Below, one piece after another: positions 1 through 8,497 of a stretch of 64,000 bases of DNA (its first letter is position 1; the number at the start of each line of letters is the position of its first letter). The stretch covers positions 1 through 64,000 of the forward strand of contig NZ_JABUXU010000012.1 in NCBI RefSeq assembly GCF_014897675.1. Direction: 5' to 3'. The notes under the pieces were generated by a model that worked only from the letters and a program-made list of their open reading frames with translations, was not told the DNA's origin and did not search any database. Position numbers and translations under genes: made by a program. This DNA comes from Advenella sp. FME57 (GTDB lineage: Bacteria; Pseudomonadota; Gammaproteobacteria; Burkholderiales; Burkholderiaceae_B).

Positions 1-180
1 CCCGCGCGGGGTGCTTCGTGCGTCCTCCATTGCGTCCCCCCTTGGCCGATGATCCCGTGCCATACGCGTTATCTGCCGCCAATTCAGCTAAAATAATGAG
101 CTTATCAATGCTCTGTTGCTGCTGCGCTCGCCTGTCGTTGCTGGCGCGACATGGGCCATAACGAAAATCGGGAGACTCAG

Positions 181-1155
181 ATGATGATACGTTTCAAGCC
201 GTGGTTTCTGGCTGTCGGGCTGTTGCCGGCAGCGATGACAGCATGGGCGCAAACCCCCAAGTTTACGGAACCGGTCACATTAACGGTTGGATATGTTCCC
301 GGAGGGGCAAGTGATAACGCGGCGCGGATTCTGGCCAGGGCTCTGGCCAAGGAAATCGGAGTGCCCGTCATTGTGGAAAACAAACCGGGCGGCGGCGGCA
401 GGATTGCTGCGGCTGACCTGAAAAACACAAAGAAAGGCGCGAACGTTCTGATGCTGGGAAACCCGGCAGTCACCGTGATTGCGCCGATCGTTTTTTCTGA
501 TCTCAATTACGATCCGCAAGCGGATTTCAAGCCGGTTTCTCTCGTCACCGAATATAGTTTTGCGCTTGGCGTGCCGGCATCCAGCAAGATCAATTCAGTT
601 GAGCAATTCGTACAATGGGCCAAAGCCAATCCGCAGCAGCTCAATATCGGCGTGCCGGCAACAGGCAGCCTGCCTCACTTTTTTGGCCTCATGCTGGCCG
701 ACACACTCGGACTGAAGCCGGAAATTGTCGGCTATAAAGGATCATCGCAATTGCTCACAGACCTGGCGGGCGCCAATATTCCGGTTGCCATCGATACGCT
801 GGATACCTTCATCCCCATGGCCAAAGGTGGCAAGGTGAAGGTGTTGGGCGTTTCCAGCGAAAAGCGGGACGCAAGCCTGCCCGATGTCGCGCCGTTTCAC
901 GAGGCCGGGATCAATATCCGAGCGACAGGCTGGAACGCCGTATTTGCGCCGTCCTCCATGGACGATGAAGTTGTGACCTATCTGGGCGATGCCATCAGTA
1001 AAGCCATGGCTGACGCGACGGTTCAGAAAGAGATCCGTTCGGTCAATCTTGTCCCAGTGCAAGCCAATGCCGCACAGACACGCAAGGCGATTGATGCATT
1101 CAGACAGCAATGGGAACCTGTTGTTCGTGATTCCGGCTTCAAGGTAGGCAAGTAA
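181..1155 (+). CDS. Bug/TctC-family periplasmic solute receptor
   Basis: Predicted periplasmic binding protein of the tripartite tricarboxylate transporter (Bug/TctC) family, which captures small carboxylates for a TctAB-type carrier. The N-terminus is a signal peptide (basic MMIRFK, a hydrophobic run, then an AWA-QT cleavage site). The mature part has the family pattern VTLTVGYVPGGASDNAARILA, followed by VENKPGGGG and the central GYKGSSQLLTDLAGANI region. Length (324 aa) is normal. I start it at ATG 181, 8 nt after a GGGAG box at 168-172; an upstream in-frame ATG at 151 would put a charged tail before the signal peptide. No tctAB genes are adjacent, which is common for this expanded family. 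The sulfatase-like gene begins 7 nt downstream, so the two are probably co-transcribed and the ligand may be related to that enzyme's substrate (inference). Confidence 0.9.
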   Translation: MMIRFKPWFLAVGLLPAAMTAWAQTPKFTEPVTLTVGYVPGGASDNAARILARALAKEIGVPVIVENKPGGGGRIAAADLKNTKKGANVLMLGNPAVTVIAPIVFSDLNYDPQADFKPVSLVTEYSFALGVPASSKINSVEQFVQWAKANPQQLNIGVPATGSLPHFFGLMLADTLGLKPEIVGYKGSSQLLTDLAGANIPVAIDTLDTFIPMAKGGKVKVLGVSSEKRDASLPDVAPFHEAGINIRATGWNAVFAPSSMDDEVVTYLGDAISKAMADATVQKEIRSVNLVPVQANAAQTRKAIDAFRQQWEPVVRDSGFKVGK

Positions 1156-1162
1156 ACAAGAT

Positions 1163-2725
1163 ATGGCAAAAGTAAAAAACGTATTGTTCGTCATGGCGGA
1201 TCAACTTCGGGCCGATCATCTGAGTTGTTATGGGCATCCCCATCTTCAGACGACGCATATTGACAGCCTTGCCAGGCGGGGCGTCCTGTTCGAGCAGGCC
1301 TTTGTCAACTCGGGGGTGTGCGGGCCGTCTCGGATGAGCTATTACACCGGTCGCTATCCGTCCTCACACGGCGCAACATGGAATCGTGTGCCGTTGTCCA
1401 TTGACGAAGCGACCCTGGGCGAGTATCTGAAGGCACGCGACATTGATCTGGTGCTGGCCGGCAAGACCCACGTGATGCCGGATAACCACGGACTGGAGCG
1501 ATTGAACATCGATGGCCAGAGCGAACTTGGCGTGCTCTTGCGACAAGGCGGTTTCGTGCAGCTTGACCGCTATGACGGTCATCATGAACCCGGGGCAGAA
1601 AGCGGTTATCCTGCTTATTTGAAAGCGCAGGGCTACGATAGCCCGGATCCGTGGACCGACTATGTCATTGCGGTAGAGGATGACCAGGGCCAGGTGCAAA
1701 GCGGCTGGCATATGCGCAATGTCAATTTTCCTGCCCGGGTAAAAGAAGCGCATTCCGAAACCGCATATATGACCAATTGCGCCATATCGTATATGCAATC
1801 GGCCGGCGATAAACCATGGGTGATGCACTTGAGTTACGTCAAGCCGCATTGGCCTTATGTGGCGCCGGCTCCGTATCATGCAATGTACTCGCCGCAACAG
1901 TGCCTGCCCGTGCGCCGGACCGAGTACGAAAAAGAACATGCGCACCCGGTGGTGCAAGCCTATCGCCAGCAGGAGGAAAGTCTCAGTTTCTCCAGCGATG
2001 AGTGTGTGGCGCGGGTGCGCCCGGCTTACCAAGGACTGATCAAACAGCTGGACGACCATCTGGGCAGGCTTTTCGATTACATGGAATCTGCGGGTCTGAT
2101 GGACAACACACTGGTCATCATTACCGCCGATCATGGTGACCTGCTGGGCGATCACTGGCTTGGCGAGAAGGAACTATTTTACGATGTCGTGCAACGGGTT
2201 CCGCTGATCATCTATGATCCTTCCGAGCAGGCCGATGCGACCCGCGGCCGACGCGAATCACGGCTGGTGGAAAGCGTGGATATCGTGCCGACCATATTGG
2301 CGGCGCTGGACATGCACATCCCGGCCCATCGGGTTGAGGGGCGGCAGCTTCAGCCTCTCGTCCATAACGAGTCGGTAACCTGGCGCGATTGTGTCTTTTC
2401 TGAACTGGATTACAGTTATCGGCAAGCCAGACTGACGTTGGGCAAATCCACAAGCGAATGCCGGGCGTGGTCGGTGCGTACAGACCGGTGGCGTTATGTT
2501 TACTGGAGTACAGAGAGACCCCAGTTGTTTGACTTGCAGAACGATCCGGACGAATTCAATGATTTGGGGGACCACCCCGAGTATGAATCGATCAGGCGTC
2601 AGATGAAACAGCGGCTGCTGGACTGGTTTGCCGGCCTTAAACGGCGCACGACCGTGACCGAAGAGGAAGTGGATAAGCAGACGAATAAATACAAGCAGGC
2701 CGGCGTGTTCTACGGGCAGTGGTGA
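1163..2725 (+). CDS. Sulfatase-family hydrolase, phosphonate monoester hydrolase-like
   Basis: Alkaline phosphatase superfamily enzyme of the type I sulfatase branch (520 aa). It has the N-terminal metal site (VLFVMADQLRADHL, Asp13), the formylglycine motif CGPSR at residues 53-57 followed by YYTGRYPSSHG, and the C-terminal metal motif ITADHGDLLGDH. The middle stretch (HLSYVKPHWPYVAPAPYHAMY) and the LIKQLDDHLGRLFDYM segment resemble phosphonate monoester hydrolases/arylsulfatases of the PehA type more than classical arylsulfatases. Cys53 would have to be converted to formylglycine. There is no signal peptide, so it should be cytoplasmic and act on an imported sulfate ester or phospho-/phosphonate ester. 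It follows the receptor gene by 7 nt. The exact substrate cannot be read from sequence. Confidence 0.85.
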   Translation: MAKVKNVLFVMADQLRADHLSCYGHPHLQTTHIDSLARRGVLFEQAFVNSGVCGPSRMSYYTGRYPSSHGATWNRVPLSIDEATLGEYLKARDIDLVLAGKTHVMPDNHGLERLNIDGQSELGVLLRQGGFVQLDRYDGHHEPGAESGYPAYLKAQGYDSPDPWTDYVIAVEDDQGQVQSGWHMRNVNFPARVKEAHSETAYMTNCAISYMQSAGDKPWVMHLSYVKPHWPYVAPAPYHAMYSPQQCLPVRRTEYEKEHAHPVVQAYRQQEESLSFSSDECVARVRPAYQGLIKQLDDHLGRLFDYMESAGLMDNTLVIITADHGDLLGDHWLGEKELFYDVVQRVPLIIYDPSEQADATRGRRESRLVESVDIVPTILAALDMHIPAHRVEGRQLQPLVHNESVTWRDCVFSELDYSYRQARLTLGKSTSECRAWSVRTDRWRYVYWSTERPQLFDLQNDPDEFNDLGDHPEYESIRRQMKQRLLDWFAGLKRRTTVTEEEVDKQTNKYKQAGVFYGQW

Positions 2726-2883
2726 GTGGAATCAGAGTGACATATTTACCCGGATCGGCCTGTGCGATGGGCAACAGGGCTGGCGGATCACTGGCGGCTG
2801 CCGGCAATATGGCAGAACGGATGCACATGTGTCCGTGGCACGAGCCTGCCTGTTGATTGAATTGGCTGCCAGGATTGAACTTG

Positions 2884-3369
2884 ATGTCATCTGAAATATT
2901 GCGCTGGCTGATCGCGATCATCGTGATCGCACCGGTACCGCCGGTGTTCGCGGCAACCTGGCTTGAAGGCTGGGTAGTGGCGGTTGCAGACGGAGACACG
3001 CTGACCATCCTGGATAAGGCCAGGCAGCAGCACAAAATCCGGCTGGCCCAGATTGACGCACCGGAATCCGGTATGCCATACGCACGGGCTGCCAAAAAGT
3101 TTTTGTCTGATACCGTCTATCGCAGGACCGTGACAGTGCAGGCAGGCAAACGCGACCGCTATGGACGGGTGGTTAGCACCGTTTATCTGGACCAGGAAAA
3201 TATTAATATGCAGATGGTTTCCAGTGGCTACGCATGGGCCTATCGGAACTATGTCACGGACACTGCCTATTACAAAGCGGAAGATCTGGCCCGACGCCTG
3301 CGTCGCGGCTTATGGAAAGACAAAAAACCTGTGCCGCCCTGGCAGTGGCGTCGTCAGAAACAACGCTAG
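2884..3369 (+). CDS. Secreted thermonuclease (SNase-like) family protein
   Basis: Small nuclease of the staphylococcal nuclease fold (161 aa). Residues 1-24 form a signal peptide (MSSEILRWLIAIIVIAPVPPVFA). The catalytic set is present: Asp36 in VADGDTL, Arg53, Asp58 and Glu61 in IRLAQIDAPES, and Arg95 in DRYGR. Family members cut DNA/RNA outside the cytoplasm in a Ca2+-dependent way. I use ATG 2884, with AGGA at 2871-2874 nine bases upstream; a TTG at 2857 is in frame but would spoil the signal peptide. The last 4 nt overlap the stop of the convergent glycosyltransferase gene. Confidence 0.88.
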   Translation: MSSEILRWLIAIIVIAPVPPVFAATWLEGWVVAVADGDTLTILDKARQQHKIRLAQIDAPESGMPYARAAKKFLSDTVYRRTVTVQAGKRDRYGRVVSTVYLDQENINMQMVSSGYAWAYRNYVTDTAYYKAEDLARRLRRGLWKDKKPVPPWQWRRQKQR

Positions 3370-4514
3370 CTAATGGCTGCAGCCTGAGGGCGTGCATGGC
3401 GTTGCAGGGCCTTGCGATACACGTTTTCTGTCGCGCTGATAAATTTTGCCTGACCGAAACGCTGTTCGCTTTTGCTGCGGGCAGCGCGCCCCATATTGCG
3501 CAGATCGTAATGACCCTGAACGATTTGCTCCAGCAAGGCGGCCAAAGCTTGCGGATCGCGCGGCGGGATCACCCAGCCGTCCGTTTCGGCGTCAATGTTT
3601 TCCGGAAGTCCCCCTTGCCGGGTCACGATTACCGGTTTGCCCATAGCCATCATTTCACGGCATGCGAACGATATTGTTTCAACACGATAGGATAGAACAA
3701 AGCCGACATCAATGGCGCCGATAAAGGATCGGACATCGTCCAGATCGCCCACGAAACTGATGTGCCTGGTCATGCCCAGTTGCTGCACTTCATCCAGCAG
3801 CTTTTGCGGGGCGCGCGGGCCGGCGATCGCAATATGCAGGCGATCGAGCCGGCGCGGGTCCAGTTGCGCCAGCGCGCGCACCATGTCTATCCAGCCCTTG
3901 TACTCTGTCGTACCGGCGTTGCTGCCCAGCAGAATGCGCGAATCGTCGGCCAAACCCAGAATGGATTGACGCATCGAGCGGGTATCGCCGCCGTTACGAG
4001 CGCTAAAATAGTCTGTATTGATGCCGTTGTGAATGGTCGTGACGCCGGCTCGATCGTAGGGGCCGCCGGCCAGTCGATCGGCGACAAAATCACATACGGC
4101 AATGCAGTGATCTGTCCCGAAACGGGCGCGCAGCCGTGAACCGACAGAGTCTGTTGCATGGTCATTGTGTTTAGTGAAAACAATCGCAGGCTTGCGGCGC
4201 AACCCCAGCATGGCAAGCATGACCAGGCGGTGATCCGCAGTCCCGTTGACGTGTACGACATCATATTGGCCCTTGCGCATAATACCGCACAGGTGGGTGG
4301 CTGCGGCTGGCAATTGTTGCAGTTTGCTGGGGTAATCCTGTGCGTATACCTGAACCTCGTCAATTGCACTTGCAATACGGAAGAGGGCGCTTTGCGCAGG
4401 AACGGCAACTGCAATATCGTGATCGGGGTTAAGCCCGGCGATCAGTCTGCTGATGTACGAGGTATGGCCCCCAATGCCGGGGCTGGTGTGAAAGTTGGTA
4501 TACAGTATTTTCAT
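3366..4514 (-). CDS. Glycosyltransferase family 4 (GT-B) protein
   Basis: Predicted retaining GT-B glycosyltransferase (382 aa). The N-terminal acceptor half begins MKILYTNFHTSPGIGGHTSY, with the Gly-rich loop usual in GT4. The C-terminal half carries the nucleotide-sugar site, with a Glu-x7-Glu motif (ETISFACRE) followed by MMAMGKPVIVTRQGGLPENI. It probably transfers a sugar to a cell-surface glycan or lipid carrier. I start at ATG 4514 because the 70 residues upstream in the same frame look nothing like the family. No other polysaccharide genes are nearby, so this is an isolated glycosyltransferase and its glycan is unknown. Confidence 0.88.
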   Translation of the reverse strand: MKILYTNFHTSPGIGGHTSYISRLIAGLNPDHDIAVAVPAQSALFRIASAIDEVQVYAQDYPSKLQQLPAAATHLCGIMRKGQYDVVHVNGTADHRLVMLAMLGLRRKPAIVFTKHNDHATDSVGSRLRARFGTDHCIAVCDFVADRLAGGPYDRAGVTTIHNGINTDYFSARNGGDTRSMRQSILGLADDSRILLGSNAGTTEYKGWIDMVRALAQLDPRRLDRLHIAIAGPRAPQKLLDEVQQLGMTRHISFVGDLDDVRSFIGAIDVGFVLSYRVETISFACREMMAMGKPVIVTRQGGLPENIDAETDGWVIPPRDPQALAALLEQIVQGHYDLRNMGRAARSKSEQRFGQAKFISATENVYRKALQRHARPQAAAIS

Positions 4515-4997
4515 TTTTTGGTTGGGGTTCCCGGTTGATCTGGACCAATTGCCTTGTTGAAGGCCCGACTGGCTAGAGGATCCACGATCAGCGTGAGCAA
4601 TGATTGTGCATGGCACAAAGCTTACTACCGCCCTCGTAGACAGCCGATGGGCGGTAACCGTAAGAAAGATTCTTGATGGCTTGAATACAGGAAAATGTGT
4701 AATAAAAAGTGCAACTTGTGTCATTCGTTTCTACATGCACCAAAAGCAGGCAAAACACGAGCAGGCACCGATATCAGACGGACTGCCACGCCGCGTTCTT
4801 TAAACTCTTAAAGTGATAAAAAAAAATCATATACTTCAAAAAAAAGACTGCCCGGTGCTGGCACTGGCAAGTATCGGATTCATATCGCCCACGCCAGTTA
4901 GTGCGCTAGCGGTGGTGGTGCAAGTTGCAGGAGAGCAGGCCGGGGTGAAAGACCTCGGTAGGCGTTGACCGAGTGCTTGTGAAACGGGAAAAATCTA
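4515..4997. other. 483-bp gap without a recognisable gene
   Basis: I find no credible coding frame on either strand. The stretch is A+T-richer than its flanks around 4690-4850 (including a run of A at 4817-4826). It lies upstream of the glycosyltransferase gene, whose promoter it should hold. It is also where the acetyltransferase toxin partner of the DUF1778 antitoxin at 4998-5210 would be expected, and no such gene is visible. Confidence 0.6.
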
Positions 4998-5210
4998 TTA
5001 ACGAATGCGCTCATGGTTGGCATCGGGCGCGAGTGCAACCGGGGCGCCTGAATGCAAGGCGCTACGGGCCGCTTCCCTTGCCGCGACGACGATAAAATCG
5101 GTGCGTGTCATGCCGCGAGCGCTGGCAGCGCGATCGATCAGCACAATATCGTCATTTTTGATCCGCAGACTGCATGCATCGCGTCTGCGGTTGGTCGATT
5201 GCGTATTCAT
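4998..5210 (-). CDS. Orphan, C-terminally short DUF1778 (TacA-like) antitoxin
   Basis: A 70-aa protein whose core (SLRIKNDDIVLIDRAASARG followed by MTRTDFIVVAARE) matches the ribbon-helix-helix part of DUF1778/TacA antitoxins, which pair with GNAT acetyltransferase toxins acting on aminoacyl-tRNA. Family members are usually near 90 aa and end in a toxin-binding tail with FxLDxxxxxxFxxxLD-type residues. Here the tail is replaced by a short unrelated stretch ending DANHERIR. No toxin gene follows, the downstream 480 bp being empty. I read it as a remnant or orphan; it may still bind DNA. Confidence 0.6.
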   Translation of the reverse strand: MNTQSTNRRRDACSLRIKNDDIVLIDRAASARGMTRTDFIVVAAREAARSALHSGAPVALAPDANHERIR

Positions 5211-5376
5211 GATGGCTCCAGTCTGTGCGCAAGGCGGTCCGTGCAGCTGGTGTCATTGTAGGCGGCGCATCTTTCAGTAATTTGACACTGTTTGTTCGTG
5301 GCGCGTGTGATAATGAATTGCTCTTTGGCTCGGTTTTTTGCAATGCTACTATTGAATGGTACAACAGGAGAATATG

Positions 5377-6066
5377 ATGAAGATTTTGATGATACTCACC
5401 TCACACGCCACACTGGGTGCGACAGGCAAACCAACCGGCTTCTGGTTGGAAGAATTTGCGGCTCCTTATTATGCGTTCCTCGATAGTGGCGCCGACATCA
5501 CGCTGGCGTCTCCGCTGGGCGGACAGCCGCCGCTGGATCCAAAAAGCGATGAGCCAGACGCCCAGACAGCAGCGACTCAACGCTTCAAGAACGATCCGCA
5601 GGCACAGTCCGTGCTGGCAACTACGCAGCGTCTGGCCGATGTGAAGGCCGGATCATTTGACGCCGTCTTTTTCCCCGGGGGACATGGGCCCTTATGGGAT
5701 CTGGCGGAAAACGGCTACGTCATGGCGTTGATCAAAGACGTTTATTCAAGTGGCAAGATCGTGTCCGCTGTCTGTCATGCTCCCGCTGTGTTTCGCCACG
5801 TGAAAACGGCTGAGGGTCAGTTTCTGGTTAACGATAGGAACGTGACTGGATTCAGTAACGCAGAAGAAGAGGCGGTGGGACTGACCGATGTTGTTCCCTT
5901 TCTGGTTGAGAATATGCTCAAAGACCATGGCGCCCACTATACCAGCGGCGATGATTGGCAGCCGCATATCGTTGTCGACGGCAGGCTAATTACAGGGCAG
6001 AATCCGGCCTCTTCAGTTGGTGTGGCCGATGCGGTGATCAGGCAGTTGCAGCAGAACAAATCATAA
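5377..6066 (+). CDS. DJ-1/PfpI family protein, Hsp31/glyoxalase III-like
   Basis: Type 1 glutamine amidotransferase-like protein of about 229 aa. It has the DJ-1/PfpI nucleophile elbow AVCHAPA (Cys133-His134), the acidic partner in FWLEEFAAPYY (Glu25/26), and FFPGGHGPLWDL forming the oxyanion region. This arrangement is that of the Hsp31-like branch, whose members act as cofactor-independent methylglyoxalases or chaperones. The AGGAG at 5366-5370 sits 6 nt before ATG 5377 and 3 nt before an adjacent ATG at 5374; I prefer 5377. It is monocistronic by position and probably cytoplasmic stress defence. Confidence 0.85.
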   Translation: MKILMILTSHATLGATGKPTGFWLEEFAAPYYAFLDSGADITLASPLGGQPPLDPKSDEPDAQTAATQRFKNDPQAQSVLATTQRLADVKAGSFDAVFFPGGHGPLWDLAENGYVMALIKDVYSSGKIVSAVCHAPAVFRHVKTAEGQFLVNDRNVTGFSNAEEEAVGLTDVVPFLVENMLKDHGAHYTSGDDWQPHIVVDGRLITGQNPASSVGVADAVIRQLQQNKS

Positions 6067-6222
6067 AGCATCGCATGTTGGTTCGCCCTGGCGCATCGCT
6101 GCCGGTATTGCTCGCATGCCGCCCGGTTCTGCAGCGTCGCCACGGTAGCGCGCGCAGCCTTGCATTGCTGCAGACACTGGTAAAAAATAAAATTTAACAA
6201 CGTGTTTTTGCAAGGAGACAAT

Positions 6223-7521
6223 ATGAAACACAAAAGCAGACCGCCGCACACAACCGGATGGCAGCTGGCCACCGGCACTGCCCTGGCCCTGGCGACTGGC
6301 ATTGTGCTGGCTGCACCCGTGGCCAAGGTGCATGACCTGGCCAAGAGCGAACAGCCAGCCTACCTGGATACACTGCGTGACTTGGTGCACATTGAGTCCG
6401 GCAGCAGGGATATTGAAGGGGTAGCGAAAATTGCGAGGTTTGTCGCTGACCGGCTCAGGCATTTGGGCGCAGAAACTGAGATTATCGAGCCCAAGGATGT
6501 CTATCGCATGGACGACACGCCCGAGAAAACCGGGCCGGTCGTGCATGCAACCATCACAGGGACAGGGCAATCAAAAATCATGATGATTGCGCATATGGAT
6601 ACCGTGTACCAAAAAGGGGACCTCAAAGATCAGCCGTTTCGTGTTGATGGCGACAAGGCCTATGGTCTGGGTATTGCAGATGACAAACAAGGCGTGGCTG
6701 CCATCCTGCATGTGGTTGATATGTTGAAAAAACTGGACTACAAGCAGTTTGGGACGGTGACCGTGGTCTTGAACTCTGATGAGGAAATCAGCTCGCCGGG
6801 CGCTCGTGCGTTGATCACGAAATTTGCCGAGGACCAGGATGCGGTATTCTCCTTTGAAAGCGGAGGCAAAGACGGGGGTGTGCGGCTAGCAACCAGCGGT
6901 ATCGGTGCGGCGTATCTGAAAGTCCATGGCAAATCGTCCCATGCAGGAGCCCGGCCCGAAGGCGGCGTCAATTCATTGTACGAGCTGGCGCACCAGGTAT
7001 TGCAAATGAAAGACTTGTCCAAACCCGAAGAAGGTCTAAAGTTAAACTGGACCCTGGCCAAGGTGGGCACGGTACGCAACATGATTCCAGCCGAAGCGAC
7101 TGCTCAGGCCGATGCGCGGGCATTGAAGGTGCAGGATTTTGACGCACTGGAAAAAGCCATGCAGGAAAAAATCAAGAACACGTTAGTGCCGGAGGCCAAG
7201 GTAGCGCTTAAATTCGAAGTGCGGCGTCCGCCGCTTGAAGCCAGCGAGATTGGTCGCAAACTGGCTGCGCATGCCCAGGGCATTTATAAGAATGAGCTGG
7301 CGCTGGACATGAGTGTGGCCGACAAGGCGACCGGTGGCGGAACCGATGCGGCGTTTGCCGCTGTGAAAAGCCGCGGGGGGGTGATCGAAGGCTTTGGCCT
7401 GAGCGGATTTGGCGCACATTCGAACAATGCCGAATATGTGCAAATTCCAACCATTGTGCCGCGTTTGTATCTGGCTACCCGCATGATCATGGACATATCG
7501 GAAGGAAAAATGACGCCCTGA
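6223..7521 (+). CDS. Periplasmic M20 family metallopeptidase, glutamate carboxypeptidase-like
   Basis: Zinc exopeptidase of family M20 (432 aa), closest in pattern to carboxypeptidase G2-type glutamate carboxypeptidases. A signal peptide covers roughly residues 1-31. Metal and catalytic residues are visible: His124 and Asp126 in IAHMDTVY, Asp153/Asp154 in IADDKQG, Glu187/Glu188 in NSDEEISSPG, and a late HSNNAEYV histidine. The dimerisation domain contains GIGAAYLKVHGKSSHAGARPE. The AAGGAG at 6212-6217 places the start at ATG 6223. It should release C-terminal glutamate or similar residues from peptides or folate-like compounds in the periplasm; the true substrate is open. Confidence 0.88.
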   Translation: MKHKSRPPHTTGWQLATGTALALATGIVLAAPVAKVHDLAKSEQPAYLDTLRDLVHIESGSRDIEGVAKIARFVADRLRHLGAETEIIEPKDVYRMDDTPEKTGPVVHATITGTGQSKIMMIAHMDTVYQKGDLKDQPFRVDGDKAYGLGIADDKQGVAAILHVVDMLKKLDYKQFGTVTVVLNSDEEISSPGARALITKFAEDQDAVFSFESGGKDGGVRLATSGIGAAYLKVHGKSSHAGARPEGGVNSLYELAHQVLQMKDLSKPEEGLKLNWTLAKVGTVRNMIPAEATAQADARALKVQDFDALEKAMQEKIKNTLVPEAKVALKFEVRRPPLEASEIGRKLAAHAQGIYKNELALDMSVADKATGGGTDAAFAAVKSRGGVIEGFGLSGFGAHSNNAEYVQIPTIVPRLYLATRMIMDISEGKMTP

Positions 7522-7691
7522 AGCTGGTTGATTGGGTCAAAGACAGTGCGACCGGCGTTTTTCAGCCGATGCCGCGTAGCACTGTTCTGCAGCGCATTTA
7601 TCAGCCCACGGATAGCACCCACGAAACTGCACCCCAAAGGTTGGATTGATGTCCAACTTATGGGGGCAGATCACACGCCGTGAGCTGATGA

Positions 7692-8186
7692 CTATTGCAG
7701 CGGCATCGACTGGCTTTCCAGCTGCAACAGTGTTCGCTTGGCATCCAGGCCACCTGCAAATCCGGTCAGTTTGCCCGAGCTGCCCACGACGCGATGACAA
7801 GGCGTGACAATGGATACGGGATTGCGGCCGACTGCTGCGCCAACTGCACGGGAGGCTGCAGGGTTTCCTGCCAGTTGGGCAAGTTGCCGATAGCTGCGGG
7901 TCTGCCCAAAAGGAATGGTCAGCAACAGCGCCCATACTTTTTTCTGGAATGGCGTGCCTTGCATATCCAGATCGAGCTCAAAGCGATCGCGCTTGCCCGC
8001 AAAATATTCCTTCAGTTGTGCTTGCGTCTGCTGCAATACAGGATGCGTATCGTCACGCTGCAGGCTGCCCAACTTCACACGGCCGGGTCTGTCGTTCTCC
8101 CACAATATGGCGGCCAGGGCATTGTCTCTGGCAACCAGTGTCAGCTCGCCTAAGGTAGAGGGCATGATGGTGTATGAATAGGGCAT
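7692..8186 (-). CDS. ogt: Methylated-DNA--protein-cysteine S-methyltransferase
   Basis: Suicide DNA-repair protein that takes the methyl group from O6-methylguanine (164 aa). The acceptor motif IVTPCHRVVG holds Cys130, preceded by the DNA-binding helix ASRAVGAAVGRNP with its Arg finger and the GTPFQKKVWALLLTIPFGQTRSYRQLA segment. It has only the short N-terminal domain, with no Ada AdaA/AraC part, so it is the Ogt type. I start at ATG 8186, with a GGAG box upstream; the longer open frame to 8330 adds unrelated residues. Confidence 0.95.
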   Translation of the reverse strand: MPYSYTIMPSTLGELTLVARDNALAAILWENDRPGRVKLGSLQRDDTHPVLQQTQAQLKEYFAGKRDRFELDLDMQGTPFQKKVWALLLTIPFGQTRSYRQLAQLAGNPAASRAVGAAVGRNPVSIVTPCHRVVGSSGKLTGFAGGLDAKRTLLQLESQSMPLQ

Positions 8187-8497
8187 TCTGATTTCTCCGG
8201 TTGCGGACCAACTCTGAATATCACAGGCCAGTATAACGATGGTTTGAGATAGCCAGGCGTCACGATGATGTTCGAGGGTCAGGTTTGATAACAACGGTGT
8301 CACTATACTGCGATCCGGCTTTGGCCACACTCCGCCTCTTGCGCTTGAATCAGGCGGGTTTTCCCATGCATTTGCCTGCTGTAGACCACCGCAAAAGAAG
8401 TCACCCCGCGTGGCGGCTGGGCTATACTTTCAATATCGATGATCATGCCAGGCGCAATGATCACAAGTGGAGTAATACGCCTACAGGAGCATACGGA

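Noticed and set aside
1364-2155. 263-codon open frame on the minus strand
   Set aside because: Antisense to the sulfatase-family gene.
4600-4803. 67-codon open frame in the gap after the glycosyltransferase
   Set aside because: No ribosome site, no family pattern, and biased composition from A+T-rich DNA.
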